This document shows positions 25,537 through 33,149 of a DNA stretch of 37,922 nt, piece after piece. The notes under the pieces were generated by a model. It was not told the DNA's origin and searched no databases. It saw only the letters and a list, made by a program, of their open reading frames with translations. Origin of the DNA: Treponema sp. (lineage in GTDB: Bacteria; Spirochaetota; Spirochaetia; Treponematales; Treponemataceae); NCBI GenBank assembly GCA_017534445.1, contig JAFXWC010000019.1:1-37922 (forward strand). The letters run 5' to 3'. How positions within the stretch are numbered: the stretch's first letter is position 1; each line of letters starts with the position of its first letter. A program made the translations under genes and the position numbers.

Positions 25537-25650
25537 GCAAAAATCTTTGCTGCTCTCAGGGAAAGTTGCACCATGAAACGGCTTCCGCGCTACGCTTGTG
25601 CAGAATGTTTCATGGTACAACTTTCCCTTACGCAGCAAAAATTTTATTGC
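25537..25650. repeat. Long imperfect inverted repeat upstream of purD
   Basis: Left arm about 25537-25579 and right arm about 25607-25650 are reverse complements over some 43 bases with a few mismatches and gaps. The best block is GGGAAAGTTG-ACCATGAAAC against its complement, one mismatch. The 27-base centre contains GCGCTACGC-type short pairing. As RNA it would make one very stable stem; as DNA it resembles a miniature mobile-element remnant. Frames crossing it look like repeated peptides and are artefacts. Confidence 0.8.
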
Positions 25651-25666
25651 AAACATAGAAATAAGG

Positions 25667-25701
25667 ATAAAAAAAACAGGTTCCCGGTGGGGGAGCCTGT
25701 T
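25667..25701 (-). terminator. Terminator of the DUF1508/H1-tail gene
   Basis: On the minus strand AACAGG (25701-25696) pairs with CCTGTT (25680-25675), with inner CCC/GGG pairing, followed by a run of eight T; 23 bases after the stop codon. Confidence 0.88.
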
Positions 25702-25723
25702 CTCTTGTAGCGATAAGCCGCGT

Positions 25724-26215
25724 TTATTTTTTTGCGCACTTCCTTCCGCAAGCTTTTGCTTTTGGAGTAGCAGCCTTTGCTGGTTTTGCAGCCTTTTCTG
25801 CCTTAGGAGCCTTTGCAACCTTCTTTGCAGCAGGAGCTTTCTTTTCTTCAACAGTTTCGTCTACAATCTGTGAATCTGCATTTTTCTTTATGGAAGCAAT
25901 TCCGTTCTTGCAGGCATCGTGGGTCTTGTATCCTTCACCTGAACCAACAATCTGACCGTTGCGCGCAATAAGGCGGAAGCGGTATTCCTTTTTCTTGTCC
26001 AGATAGATTTCGTACTTAGGCTTGCTTTCTTCTTTGAATCCAGCAACAGTCTGATCTTCTACAGGGGATGCGGCAATGCGCTGAATGCTTGCTATTCCCT
26101 TCTTGCAAGTAGCCTTTGTCTTGTAGACCTGCGAGGTAAGAATAATCTCTCCGTTACCCGCAACCAAGTTGAACTTAACACCTGTCTTTGCTTTACTGAT
26201 TACAAATTTTCCCAT
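25724..26215 (-). CDS. Tandem DUF1508 (YegP-like) protein with Lys/Ala-rich histone-H1-like tail
   Basis: 163-residue protein from ATG 26215, which has a GAGGTG ribosome site; an upstream frame to 26257 has none. Two DUF1508 repeats of about 50 residues lie in tandem: residues 1-50 (KTGVKFNLVAGNGEIILTSQ, YKTKATCKKGIASIQR) and about 65-115 (EYRFRLIARNGQIVGSGEGY, DACKNGIASIKKNA). The last 45 residues are almost only Lys, Ala and Pro with KKVAKAPKAEKAAKPAKAA-type repeats, ending CGRKCAKK, as in bacterial histone-H1-like proteins that bind nucleic acid non-specifically. DUF1508 function is not established. The combination suggests a nucleoid- or RNA-associated role, but that is inference from composition. 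Two cysteines near the end could bind metal or form a disulfide. Confidence 0.88.
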   Translation of the reverse strand: MGKFVISKAKTGVKFNLVAGNGEIILTSQVYKTKATCKKGIASIQRIAASPVEDQTVAGFKEESKPKYEIYLDKKKEYRFRLIARNGQIVGSGEGYKTHDACKNGIASIKKNADSQIVDETVEEKKAPAAKKVAKAPKAEKAAKPAKAATPKAKACGRKCAKK

Positions 26216-26354
26216 CCGTTCACCTCTCGATATTGTTGGCTTACGCCTTAAGGCCACACCCGAATGAATTCAGAAGCAGCCTATATACCTTAAGTATAAA
26301 ACAGGTTCTTTTTTTTCGCAAATTTTATTTTCTTTTTTTATCAAGAAATACTCA

Positions 26355-28175
26355 TTAAGTTGTCTTGTAATTCTTAAGCAAGCCCATAACCTGATCGGAA
26401 ATCTCGTTATTCTTTCTTGCAGCATCAATAGCCTTTTCCGCATCACCAGAAATCATGAATATGGAATCAGCCGCACGCTGTGAAAGCTCCTTAATGTTCT
26501 GAGCCTCTGAGCGCAAAGTCTCAATACCGGAGAATACAACTTCATTGTGCCGCTTCATGTTAACAGACTCTTCCTCTATGGCCTGTGAAGAAGCCTTTAT
26601 AACTGCCATTGAATCAAGCATGCTCTTTGTTCCAATCTGCTGCTCGTCAATACCGCCGTGAACTTCCTGAAGCATCTTTTCAATCTCGCGGATTTTCCTC
26701 GTAACGTTCTCGAAAGACTTGGTGCTAAGGTTGGATGAGCGTACAATGTCGTTGATAATGTCGTTAATCGTGCTGATAAGCTCGTTAATAGACTGTGACT
26801 GCTTTGAAGAGTTTTCCGCAAGCATACGGATTTCCTGGGCAACAACGGCAAAACCCTTACCCGCTTCACCCGCATGGGCAGCCTCAATAGAAGCGTTCAT
26901 AGCAAGAAGGTTGGTACGCTGGGAAATATCATCAATAACCTTGTTTGCATTTGAAAGGTTGGAAGACTGCTCCACAATCTGATGAACCTTCTGCGATACG
27001 GCCAACTGGTCCTTGCGTCCTGTCTCTGCATCCTGAACAAGCAGGTTATAGTTCTGGTAGATTTTGTTTACGTTCTTGTCTATGCTGTCTGTGTTACCAG
27101 AAAGCTGTTCAACCGTTGCAGCAAAGTTGGTAATGGTGTCGGTCTGGGTGGAAATCTTTCCGTTAAGCAGGTTAACCGAATCGTTAAGACGCTGGGTACT
27201 TTCGAATACGGAGTTTACGCTCTCGCTCTGGATAGCGGCCTTTGAGTCAATAGTCTCTATAGCACTCTCTGCAATGCTTACGGAATCCTTTGTACTGTTG
27301 GTCTGAGCCTCAAGGTCACGTCCCGTAGTTCCAAGGGTCTGAACAGAAGACTTTATTGTAGAAACAAGGTTAAGCAGGGTCTTGTTCAGCAGGTTGCAGC
27401 TCTTTGCAAGCTCACCAATCTCATCCTCGTCGCCAACCGGAATTTCATGAGAAAGGTCTGCCTTGCCGGAAGCAATGTCCGAAACGTGGGCAGAAATATT
27501 CTTTACGCGGCCAAAAATCCTTGTGGTCATATATGAAAGAACCGCAATAAGACAGCCCAAAAGGAACAGCGTTACAATAACGGAAACAATAGTGCTCCTA
27601 GTTATGGTTGCAACAATCGAATTCGAGTCAAAGTCAGCACCAACAATACCTATTACAGTACCGTCAGAAGATTTTATAGGTGCGTATACACTGCTTGTCC
27701 AACCCCATTCATCCTGACTCTGCAAACCGGAACTTTCTATAGTACCCTCACGCATGGTCTTAAAGGGAGCCTCGCCGTAGCTTGCAATATCCTCGTCCGT
27801 ACCAAGCGGAGAAAAGTTTTCGGTGTCGCTGGGGTCGCAGCTACCGTCTACGATGTAGGTGTAAACCGTACCCTCTTTTGGAACCATGGTATAAAGGTAC
27901 TTACAGTTGGTGGCAGACTTAAGCTTAAAAAGCTCAACGCGCAAGTTCTCATAATACCTGTCGCTTTCGTCCAGTGTCTTTGCAAGGTGCATAAACTTGT
28001 CAGGGTCAACAATAGCAGCCGCCCTCTTTGCAATCGGAATACCAGCCTCCCTGGTAATCTTGTGGCTAAGATTCAAAATGGCGGAAACCGAAACAATGGT
28101 CATTATTGTAAAAGAAATAAAAAGAAAAACTGCAGAAAATATAATAGTCTTAAATTTCAAAGATAAATTCTTCAT
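26355..28175 (-). CDS. Methyl-accepting chemotaxis protein
   Basis: Transmembrane chemoreceptor, 606 aa from ATG 28175. TM1 is at about 10-35. The periplasmic sensor domain at about 40-185 is of single-Cache type ([15 protein letters not shown] ... [25 protein letters not shown]). TM2 is at about 190-215, then HAMP to about 270. The signalling domain contains the conserved hairpin tip ([24 protein letters not shown] and [14 protein letters not shown]). There is no C-terminal CheR-docking pentapeptide (it ends NYKTT). Ligand unknown. The frame opens to 28211, but that extension covers the promoter. No ribosome site before ATG 28175; a TAAAAT -10 box is 7 bases upstream. Confidence 0.95.
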   Translation of the reverse strand: MKNLSLKFKTIIFSAVFLFISFTIMTIVSVSAILNLSHKITREAGIPIAKRAAAIVDPDKFMHLAKTLDESDRYYENLRVELFKLKSATNCKYLYTMVPKEGTVYTYIVDGSCDPSDTENFSPLGTDEDIASYGEAPFKTMREGTIESSGLQSQDEWGWTSSVYAPIKSSDGTVIGIVGADFDSNSIVATITRSTIVSVIVTLFLLGCLIAVLSYMTTRIFGRVKNISAHVSDIASGKADLSHEIPVGDEDEIGELAKSCNLLNKTLLNLVSTIKSSVQTLGTTGRDLEAQTNSTKDSVSIAESAIETIDSKAAIQSESVNSVFESTQRLNDSVNLLNGKISTQTDTITNFAATVEQLSGNTDSIDKNVNKIYQNYNLLVQDAETGRKDQLAVSQKVHQIVEQSSNLSNANKVIDDISQRTNLLAMNASIEAAHAGEAGKGFAVVAQEIRMLAENSSKQSQSINELISTINDIINDIVRSSNLSTKSFENVTRKIREIEKMLQEVHGGIDEQQIGTKSMLDSMAVIKASSQAIEEESVNMKRHNEVVFSGIETLRSEAQNIKELSQRAADSIFMISGDAEKAIDAARKNNEISDQVMGLLKNYKTT

Positions 28176-28182
28176 AAACTTA

Positions 28183-28211
28183 ATTTTATCATCTTTTCTT
28201 AAATTTGTCAT
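28183..28211 (-). promoter_or_regulatory. Chemoreceptor gene promoter, predicted leaderless
   Basis: On the minus strand ATGACA (28211-28206, 5 of 6), 17 bases, TAAAAT (28188-28183, 5 of 6), 7 bases, ATG 28175. Confidence 0.62.
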
Positions 28212-28237
28212 TAAATTTCTTGCTTTTTGGAGTTTTT

Positions 28238-28378
28238 GGACGGTAAACTTTCTTCTACTGTGCCCGGTCCTACGGCCCCGGTCAAATTCAAATCAAGATC
28301 CCCGCTTTCCGCGGTTTCAACCCCGCCAAGGCGTGGTCACTTCGTGCCGCTACAATCGGGCGTAGGTTGCTATAAAAT
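28238..28378. repeat. GC-rich intergenic repeat element, copy E
   Basis: Begins TTTTTGGACGGT as in copy C, contains CACTTCGTGCCGCTACAATCG (reverse of copy D) and ends GGCGTAGGTTGCTATAAAA as in copy C. It fills most of the gap between the chemoreceptor and the GGDEF gene, on the side of the GGDEF stop. Confidence 0.7.
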
Positions 28379-28399
28379 TCGCCGCCAAGAAAAAGCGGA

Positions 28400-29491
28400 T
28401 TAAAAGCCCTTTGCACAGTTGCGGCCAGAATTCTTTGCCCTGTAAAGGGCGCTGTCTGCGTCACGGATATGCTTTTCGTAGTCAAAAGGCACTTGCTGCT
28501 TAAAGTGGGTAAAGCCAACGCTTATTGTTACAGTCTTTGCCGGAGCCTCTGGAGAATCAAAGGGAATGTTAAGCTCCCTTACCGCAGTACACAGCCTGTT
28601 TGCGGCATCCTCCAATTCCGAAGCAGAAAGAGTGCCGTTAATCCCGCAGAATTCCTCGCCTCCGTACCTAAAAAAGGCAAATCCGTTGGAATCTGCAAAT
28701 TTTACAAGGCAGCTGCCAAGGGCGGCAAGACAAGCATCCCCGGCCTGGTGTCCGTAAGTGTCGTTAAAAAGCTTGAATTTGTCTATGTCTATCATAAAGA
28801 TGCCGGTTACAGGAGGAATTTTCCCCTCAGAAACCATTTTAAGCACCTCAAAGAGCTTGCGGCGGTTGCAAAGGCTGGTAAGGGCATCGGTATTGCGCTC
28901 GTGCTCAAGGATTCTGTTAACGTCAAACCTGCGAAGCGTTATGGAACGGAGCCCTGTCCCCAGAATGGAGCCAAGAAGGAAAAAGGCTAAATTGTCCATT
29001 ATATCTGCGCCCAAAACCGCCTTTGTCTTGAATTTTACAGCTATAAATATATTCGCCAGGGTAATCGCAAGGCAAAAGATGTAGACGCGGAAAGACTTGT
29101 CTATTAGCATTACGGGATAAACCGTAAGAAAGCAGACAGCCGTAACAAATTCCCTTTCATTCCCCCTGTTAAAGTTTACGATTACAGAAAAAGTGGCAAC
29201 AAATACAAAAAGTATGTAAAGGTAAAACTGGGGAAAGCGCATCACTGCTTTTTTAAAGAAAAACAAGGAAAGCCTTATTATTAGAGCCGCTATGCCAAAG
29301 GCAAGGTAGGTAAAGCGCATCTTTGCTTCGGAAAATGGAGGAAAGGATGCAACGGAAAGGACAAAGGTAAAGCCAACGGAAATATTAAGGCAGAGGCGAA
29401 GCAGGGTATATTCAAACGAATTTATAGCGCTTTTGTTTTTCTCGAAAAGTTCTTTTTCGTCAGGAGGAAATAAAAAACCAAAGAAACTCAT
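28400..29491 (-). CDS. Membrane-bound GGDEF protein (probable diguanylate cyclase)
   Basis: Predicted cyclic di-GMP synthase, 363 aa from ATG 29491. About six hydrophobic segments occupy residues 20-185, with no recognised sensor domain. The GGDEF domain covers about 205-360: DALTSLCNRRKLFEVL, GIFMIDIDKFKLFNDTYGHQAGDACL, active-site FRYGGEEF, TISVGFTHF and DADSALYRAKNSGRN. No RxxD I-site precedes GGEEF. AGGA lies 8 bases before ATG 29491; ATG 29500 is 3 codons upstream. A TTGAAA-18-TATAAT promoter at 29540-29511 would give a very short leader of about 3-15 bases. Confidence 0.92.
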   Translation of the reverse strand: MSFFGFLFPPDEKELFEKNKSAINSFEYTLLRLCLNISVGFTFVLSVASFPPFSEAKMRFTYLAFGIAALIIRLSLFFFKKAVMRFPQFYLYILFVFVATFSVIVNFNRGNEREFVTAVCFLTVYPVMLIDKSFRVYIFCLAITLANIFIAVKFKTKAVLGADIMDNLAFFLLGSILGTGLRSITLRRFDVNRILEHERNTDALTSLCNRRKLFEVLKMVSEGKIPPVTGIFMIDIDKFKLFNDTYGHQAGDACLAALGSCLVKFADSNGFAFFRYGGEEFCGINGTLSASELEDAANRLCTAVRELNIPFDSPEAPAKTVTISVGFTHFKQQVPFDYEKHIRDADSALYRAKNSGRNCAKGF

Positions 29492-29510
29492 TCTCTGCAT
29501 CCTGAAATTT

Positions 29511-29540
29511 ATTATATTAAAATAAACCAAAGATTTTCAA
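29511..29540 (-). promoter_or_regulatory. Promoter of the membrane GGDEF gene
   Basis: On the minus strand TTGAAA (29540-29535), 18 bases, TATAAT (29516-29511), then 10 bases to ATG 29500 or 19 to ATG 29491. The leader is very short; AGGA may lie at its extreme 5' end. Confidence 0.6.
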
Positions 29541-29576
29541 GCACAGAGCATTGATTATGGATAAAAAAAGCAACAA

Positions 29577-29605
29577 TTGTTTTAAACAAAAAAGTCTGCT
29601 ATATT
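29577..29605 (+). promoter_or_regulatory. Ste24-like protease promoter, predicted leaderless
   Basis: TTGTTT (29577-29582), 17 bases, TATATT (29600-29605), 6 bases, ATG 29612. No ribosome site. Confidence 0.6.
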
Positions 29606-29611
29606 CATACC

Positions 29612-30904
29612 ATGGATTTTAAAAACCCTTTCGTCATCATTTTTATTGTGGGAACACTTTTCAGTTTCATCTTGGACAGCCTTCTTGATTTTATCAACTA
29701 CAAATTCCGCCAAAAACACGGTCTGGAAATTCCAGAGGAGCTCAACGGCCTCTTGGACGAAGCAACGCTAAAAAAGACCCGCGACTACAAAAACGCCCAC
29801 TATTTTTCAGACATTCCCTACAGCCTGCTTAGCCTTGCGCTAACCTTTGCCCTTGTTTTTTCACTTTACCTGGTTCTTGCCTACACAAAAAGCTTTGACT
29901 TTGCCAAGGGAAACTCCTACGTAACAGTTCTGCTCTTTGCGCTTGCGGTATCCCTTCCCAATGCCCTGCTTTCCCTCCCCTTTGAGCTTTACGGCGAATT
30001 TAAAATAGAAAAGAAATTCGGCTTTTCCAACATGACCTTTTCAATGTGGCTGTTGGACCAAGTAAAGGCTCTTGTAATAGGCATAATTCTTGGGGTGCCG
30101 CTTTTGCTTGTTGCAGTGGCCCTTATGAATCATATTGAACACTGGTGGTTCTTCCTTGGCTGCGTTTACATTGCCTTTAGCCTTGCCATTTCCTATATCT
30201 ACCCGGTTCTGATTGCGCCCATATTCAACAAATTTACCCCTTTGGAAGACGGAGAACTAAAAGACCGCCTCTTAGCCCTGCTGGAAAAATGCGGTTTCAA
30301 GGCAAACGGCATCTTTGTAATGGACGCATCCCGCAGAAGCTCGCACAGCAACGCCTACTTTACAGGCTTTGGCAAGAACAAGCGCATAGTTCTTTACGAC
30401 ACCTTAATAAAGCAGCTTACCGTAGACGAAATAGAAGCCGTCCTTGGACATGAGCTTGGACACTTTAAGAAGCATCACATCATAAAGCGCATGTGCGTCA
30501 TGTTCCCCATGATTTTTGTCTTCCTTTTTGCAGCCTGGCTTATTATAAAAATGCCGTCACTTTATTCGGGGTTCGGCTTTAAGGATGCCGCCAGCCAGGG
30601 AAGTGCCATTAGCGGAACCCTGCAATACATAGGCATTTACCTGCTTTCGCTCACCTTTGGAGGCTTTAGCCCCATCTTTAGCCTTATCTCCAACACTTTC
30701 AGCCGCCGCGACGAATTTGAAGCAGACGAATTTTCCGCAAAAACATGCTCTTCCGGCCAGCCGCTCATTTCATCATTAATCAAGCTGAACAAGGAAAACC
30801 TTAGCGAAATTCAGGTTCCTTCTATATACAGCATATTTAATTACAACCATCCGCCACTTTTGGAGAGAATAAAGAAGATAAAAAAACACTCGATTTATTC
30901 TTAA
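29612..30904 (+). CDS. M48 family metalloprotease (Ste24/CAAX prenyl protease-like)
   Basis: Membrane zinc metalloprotease, 430 aa with about seven hydrophobic segments. The N-terminal Ste24 domain includes YSLLSLALTFALVFSLYLVL and the conserved NALLSLPFELYGEFKIEKKFGFSNMTFSMW. The peptidase core holds the zinc motif HELGH (about 287-291, in VLGHELGHFKKHHI) and the third ligand region FEADEFSA (about 368). The long N-terminal membrane part groups it with Ste24/FACE-1 rather than with HtpX. In bacteria these proteases are thought to act in membrane protein quality control. No ribosome site precedes the ATG; see the promoter entry. Confidence 0.95.
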   Translation: MDFKNPFVIIFIVGTLFSFILDSLLDFINYKFRQKHGLEIPEELNGLLDEATLKKTRDYKNAHYFSDIPYSLLSLALTFALVFSLYLVLAYTKSFDFAKGNSYVTVLLFALAVSLPNALLSLPFELYGEFKIEKKFGFSNMTFSMWLLDQVKALVIGIILGVPLLLVAVALMNHIEHWWFFLGCVYIAFSLAISYIYPVLIAPIFNKFTPLEDGELKDRLLALLEKCGFKANGIFVMDASRRSSHSNAYFTGFGKNKRIVLYDTLIKQLTVDEIEAVLGHELGHFKKHHIIKRMCVMFPMIFVFLFAAWLIIKMPSLYSGFGFKDAASQGSAISGTLQYIGIYLLSLTFGGFSPIFSLISNTFSRRDEFEADEFSAKTCSSGQPLISSLIKLNKENLSEIQVPSIYSIFNYNHPPLLERIKKIKKHSIYS

Positions 30905-30964
30905 AATTGGTGTATACTATTCTATAAATACATCTACCTGTTCAGAAAGGGGGAAGATAAAAAA

Positions 30965-31804
30965 ATGAATTCACCTGCTGCGATTACAAATAACTACACA
31001 GACATTGCCGAGGCAAAGACCAAACTTCCTGTCGGAAAAATGCTTGTGCTTGGCATTTTTGCCGGAGCCTTTATTGCTTTTGGTGCCATAGGAAGCCAGA
31101 TTGCCGCTTTTGGCGTTCAGCCTGCAGCTTTGGGGCGCATGCTCAGCGCAGCCGTATTCCCAATAGGACTTTTGCTGGTTCTTGTTGCCGGAGCAGAGCT
31201 TTTTACAGGCAACTGTCTCATAATCGTTTCTGTCCTTGAAAAAAGGGCGTCTTTTTCTGGACTTATGCGCAACTGGCTCTTTGTTTACCTTGGAAACCTT
31301 ATTGGCGGAGTCGCGGTTGCGTCGCTTGCGGTTTACGGACATGTATTTGACATGTACAACTGCGAGCTTGCAAAGATTGCAGTAAACACGGCAGTAGCCA
31401 AAATAGAGCTTGATTTTTTTGATGCCTTCATAAAAGGCATTCTCTGCAACGTCCTTGTTTGCGGTGCAGTCTGGGTGTCTTTTGCAGCAGACGAATTGGC
31501 CGGAAAAGTTCTTGCCCTCTTCCTTCCAGTTTCACTTTTTGTTCTCTGCGGATTTGAGCACTGCGTTGCCAACATGTATTTTGTTCCGGCTGGCATTTTG
31601 GCTTCCGTTGAATACAGCATTCCTCTGGAAGGACTTAAAGCGGTTTCCTTTATGGGATACGACGTAGAAGGTGCCCTTGCCCTGCTGCTTAGATTCCTCT
31701 ACAAGAACCTTCTCCCTGTAACGCTCGGAAACATTACCGGCGGTGCAATAATTCTTGGTCTTGGCTACTGGTTCGTCTATTACCAGAGCTGCCGCGACAA
31801 ATAA
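30965..31804 (+). CDS. Formate/nitrite transporter (FNT) family channel
   Basis: Pentameric-type small-anion channel, 279 aa with six to seven hydrophobic segments. It belongs to the FocA/NirC family: an N-terminal amphipathic region (AAITNNYTDIAEAKTKLPV), GIFAGAFIAFGAIGS in TM1, AELFTGNCLII (the P-loop region of TM2), NWLFVYLGNLIGGVA in TM3, GILCNVLVCGAVWVSFAA in TM5, and GFEHCVANMYFVPAGI with the central pore histidine. The C-terminus has NITGGAIILGLGYWFVY. The substrate could be formate, nitrite or hydrosulfide. A strong GGGGGAAG ribosome site precedes ATG 30965. The stop codon shares one base with the start of the DUF763 gene. Confidence 0.95.
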   Translation: MNSPAAITNNYTDIAEAKTKLPVGKMLVLGIFAGAFIAFGAIGSQIAAFGVQPAALGRMLSAAVFPIGLLLVLVAGAELFTGNCLIIVSVLEKRASFSGLMRNWLFVYLGNLIGGVAVASLAVYGHVFDMYNCELAKIAVNTAVAKIELDFFDAFIKGILCNVLVCGAVWVSFAADELAGKVLALFLPVSLFVLCGFEHCVANMYFVPAGILASVEYSIPLEGLKAVSFMGYDVEGALALLLRFLYKNLLPVTLGNITGGAIILGLGYWFVYYQSCRDK

Positions 31805-33108
31805 TGCCCAAACGAACAGGTTATGCAGACTTACCCCTGCATACCGGAACAGTTCCCAAGTGGCTTGCAGACAGAATGCGGGACTTGGGAACCCAAATCA
31901 TAGAAACACTTCTTATTGAATACGGCCGCAAAGAAGTCCTGCGCCGTTTAAGCGACCCCCTCTGGTTCCAAAGCCTTGGAGCCGTTCTTGGCATGGACTG
32001 GCATTCATCAGGAATCACAACAAGCGTAATGTATGCCCTAAAGCGGGGAATCAATGCCCGTGCCAAGGAATTTGGACTTGTTATATGCGGAGGAAGGGGC
32101 AAATACTCCCGCGAAACACCCAGCCAGCTTGAATACATGGGAGAACACACAGGCTTAGACGCAGAACCCCTAATCAGGGCAAGCAAACTCTGCGCAAAAG
32201 TAGACAACACCGCCGTTCAAGACGGATTCCAGCTTTACCAGCACAACTTTATCCTTAGCGCAGACGGAGACTGGGCAGTTGTCCAGCAGGGAATGAACCC
32301 CGCAGAAAAAAAAGCCCGCCGCTACCACTGGTGCTCACAAAACCTAAAGTCTTTTACAGAAGAACCCCATTCAGGTGTAACCGGAGAAAACGAAGGCCAA
32401 ATCCTAAACCTTACAGATTCAGCTGCAGCCCAAACAAGGGAATTCATCCTGAACCTTGCAAAAGACGACCCCCGCATCATCTTAAAAGAGGCATCGGACA
32501 TATTACGCCTGGCAGCCCCCAAAGCCCATCAAGAAGAAAAACAGCTTACCCTCTTTGCAGAAGACGCAAGCACAGAAAAAGCCTTGGCAGAAAGCCCCTG
32601 CAAAGATACGCAACTCATAATAGAAAACAACCGCAACTGCATAATGCCAGCCCACCACGAAGTTAGGGCAGAAGACGTAGACCTAAAGCGCCTTGGAGCA
32701 GTCCTGGTAACCGCATACGAAAGCCAGCCCAAAGACTTTGAAAGCCTGCTTTTAACAAAAAACTTGGGCCCAAGAACCTTACAGTCATTAACCCTGGTAA
32801 GCGAAGTAATCCACGGCACCCCCTCCCGATTCCGCGACCCGGCAAGATTCAGCTTTGCGCACGGAGGCAAAGACGGACACCCCTTCCCGGTACCGCTAAA
32901 CATTTACGACGAATCAATCCGCATCTTGGGAGATTCCATAGAAAAATCCAAGCTGGGCTACAAAGACAAAAGCGAATGCCTAAAGCGCCTGCACAAAACC
33001 GCCCTTCAAATAGAAAAAAATTGCTCGCCGCAAGCAGACTTTGACAAAACCATAGCCCGCGAAAAAGAGCACTCCATTGAATGGGGAGGCCGCACTGTAG
33101 CAGACTAA
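31804..33108 (+). CDS. DUF763 domain protein
   Basis: Cytoplasmic protein of 434 aa belonging to the uncharacterised DUF763 family, which is found in bacteria and archaea. Hallmarks are the N-terminus RTGYADLPLHTGTVPKWLADRM, LIEYGRKEVLRRLSDPLWFQSLGAVLGMDWH, ICGGRGKYSRETP, KVDNTAVQDGFQLYQHNFILS, GDWAVVQQGMN and RRYHWCSQNLKSFTEEPH. The C-terminal half has NLGPRTLQSLTLVSEVIHGTPSRFRDPARFSFAHGGKDGHPFPV, a conserved block including a helix-hairpin-like GPRTLQSL. Function is unknown; a nucleic-acid link has been suggested by the fold but is not visible here. It overlaps the FNT stop (TAATG), so the two are translationally coupled. Confidence 0.93.
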   Translation: MPKRTGYADLPLHTGTVPKWLADRMRDLGTQIIETLLIEYGRKEVLRRLSDPLWFQSLGAVLGMDWHSSGITTSVMYALKRGINARAKEFGLVICGGRGKYSRETPSQLEYMGEHTGLDAEPLIRASKLCAKVDNTAVQDGFQLYQHNFILSADGDWAVVQQGMNPAEKKARRYHWCSQNLKSFTEEPHSGVTGENEGQILNLTDSAAAQTREFILNLAKDDPRIILKEASDILRLAAPKAHQEEKQLTLFAEDASTEKALAESPCKDTQLIIENNRNCIMPAHHEVRAEDVDLKRLGAVLVTAYESQPKDFESLLLTKNLGPRTLQSLTLVSEVIHGTPSRFRDPARFSFAHGGKDGHPFPVPLNIYDESIRILGDSIEKSKLGYKDKSECLKRLHKTALQIEKNCSPQADFDKTIAREKEHSIEWGGRTVAD

Positions 33109-33115
33109 GCATTAA

Positions 33116-33144
33116 AAGACACAAAATATAAAATATGCTAGAAT
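33116..33144 (+). promoter_or_regulatory. Promoter of the DUF4153-like gene, predicted leaderless
   Basis: AAGACA (33116-33121), 17 bases, TAGAAT (33139-33144), 5 bases, ATG 33150. If used, the ATG at 33135 is upstream of the transcript and cannot be the start. Confidence 0.5.
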
Positions 33145-33149
33145 ACAGC

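Noticed and set aside
25495..25851. Frames across the purD upstream region with an apparent internal peptide repeat
   Set aside because: The peptide similarity comes from reading both arms of the inverted repeat; the frame also overlaps the DUF1508 gene tail.
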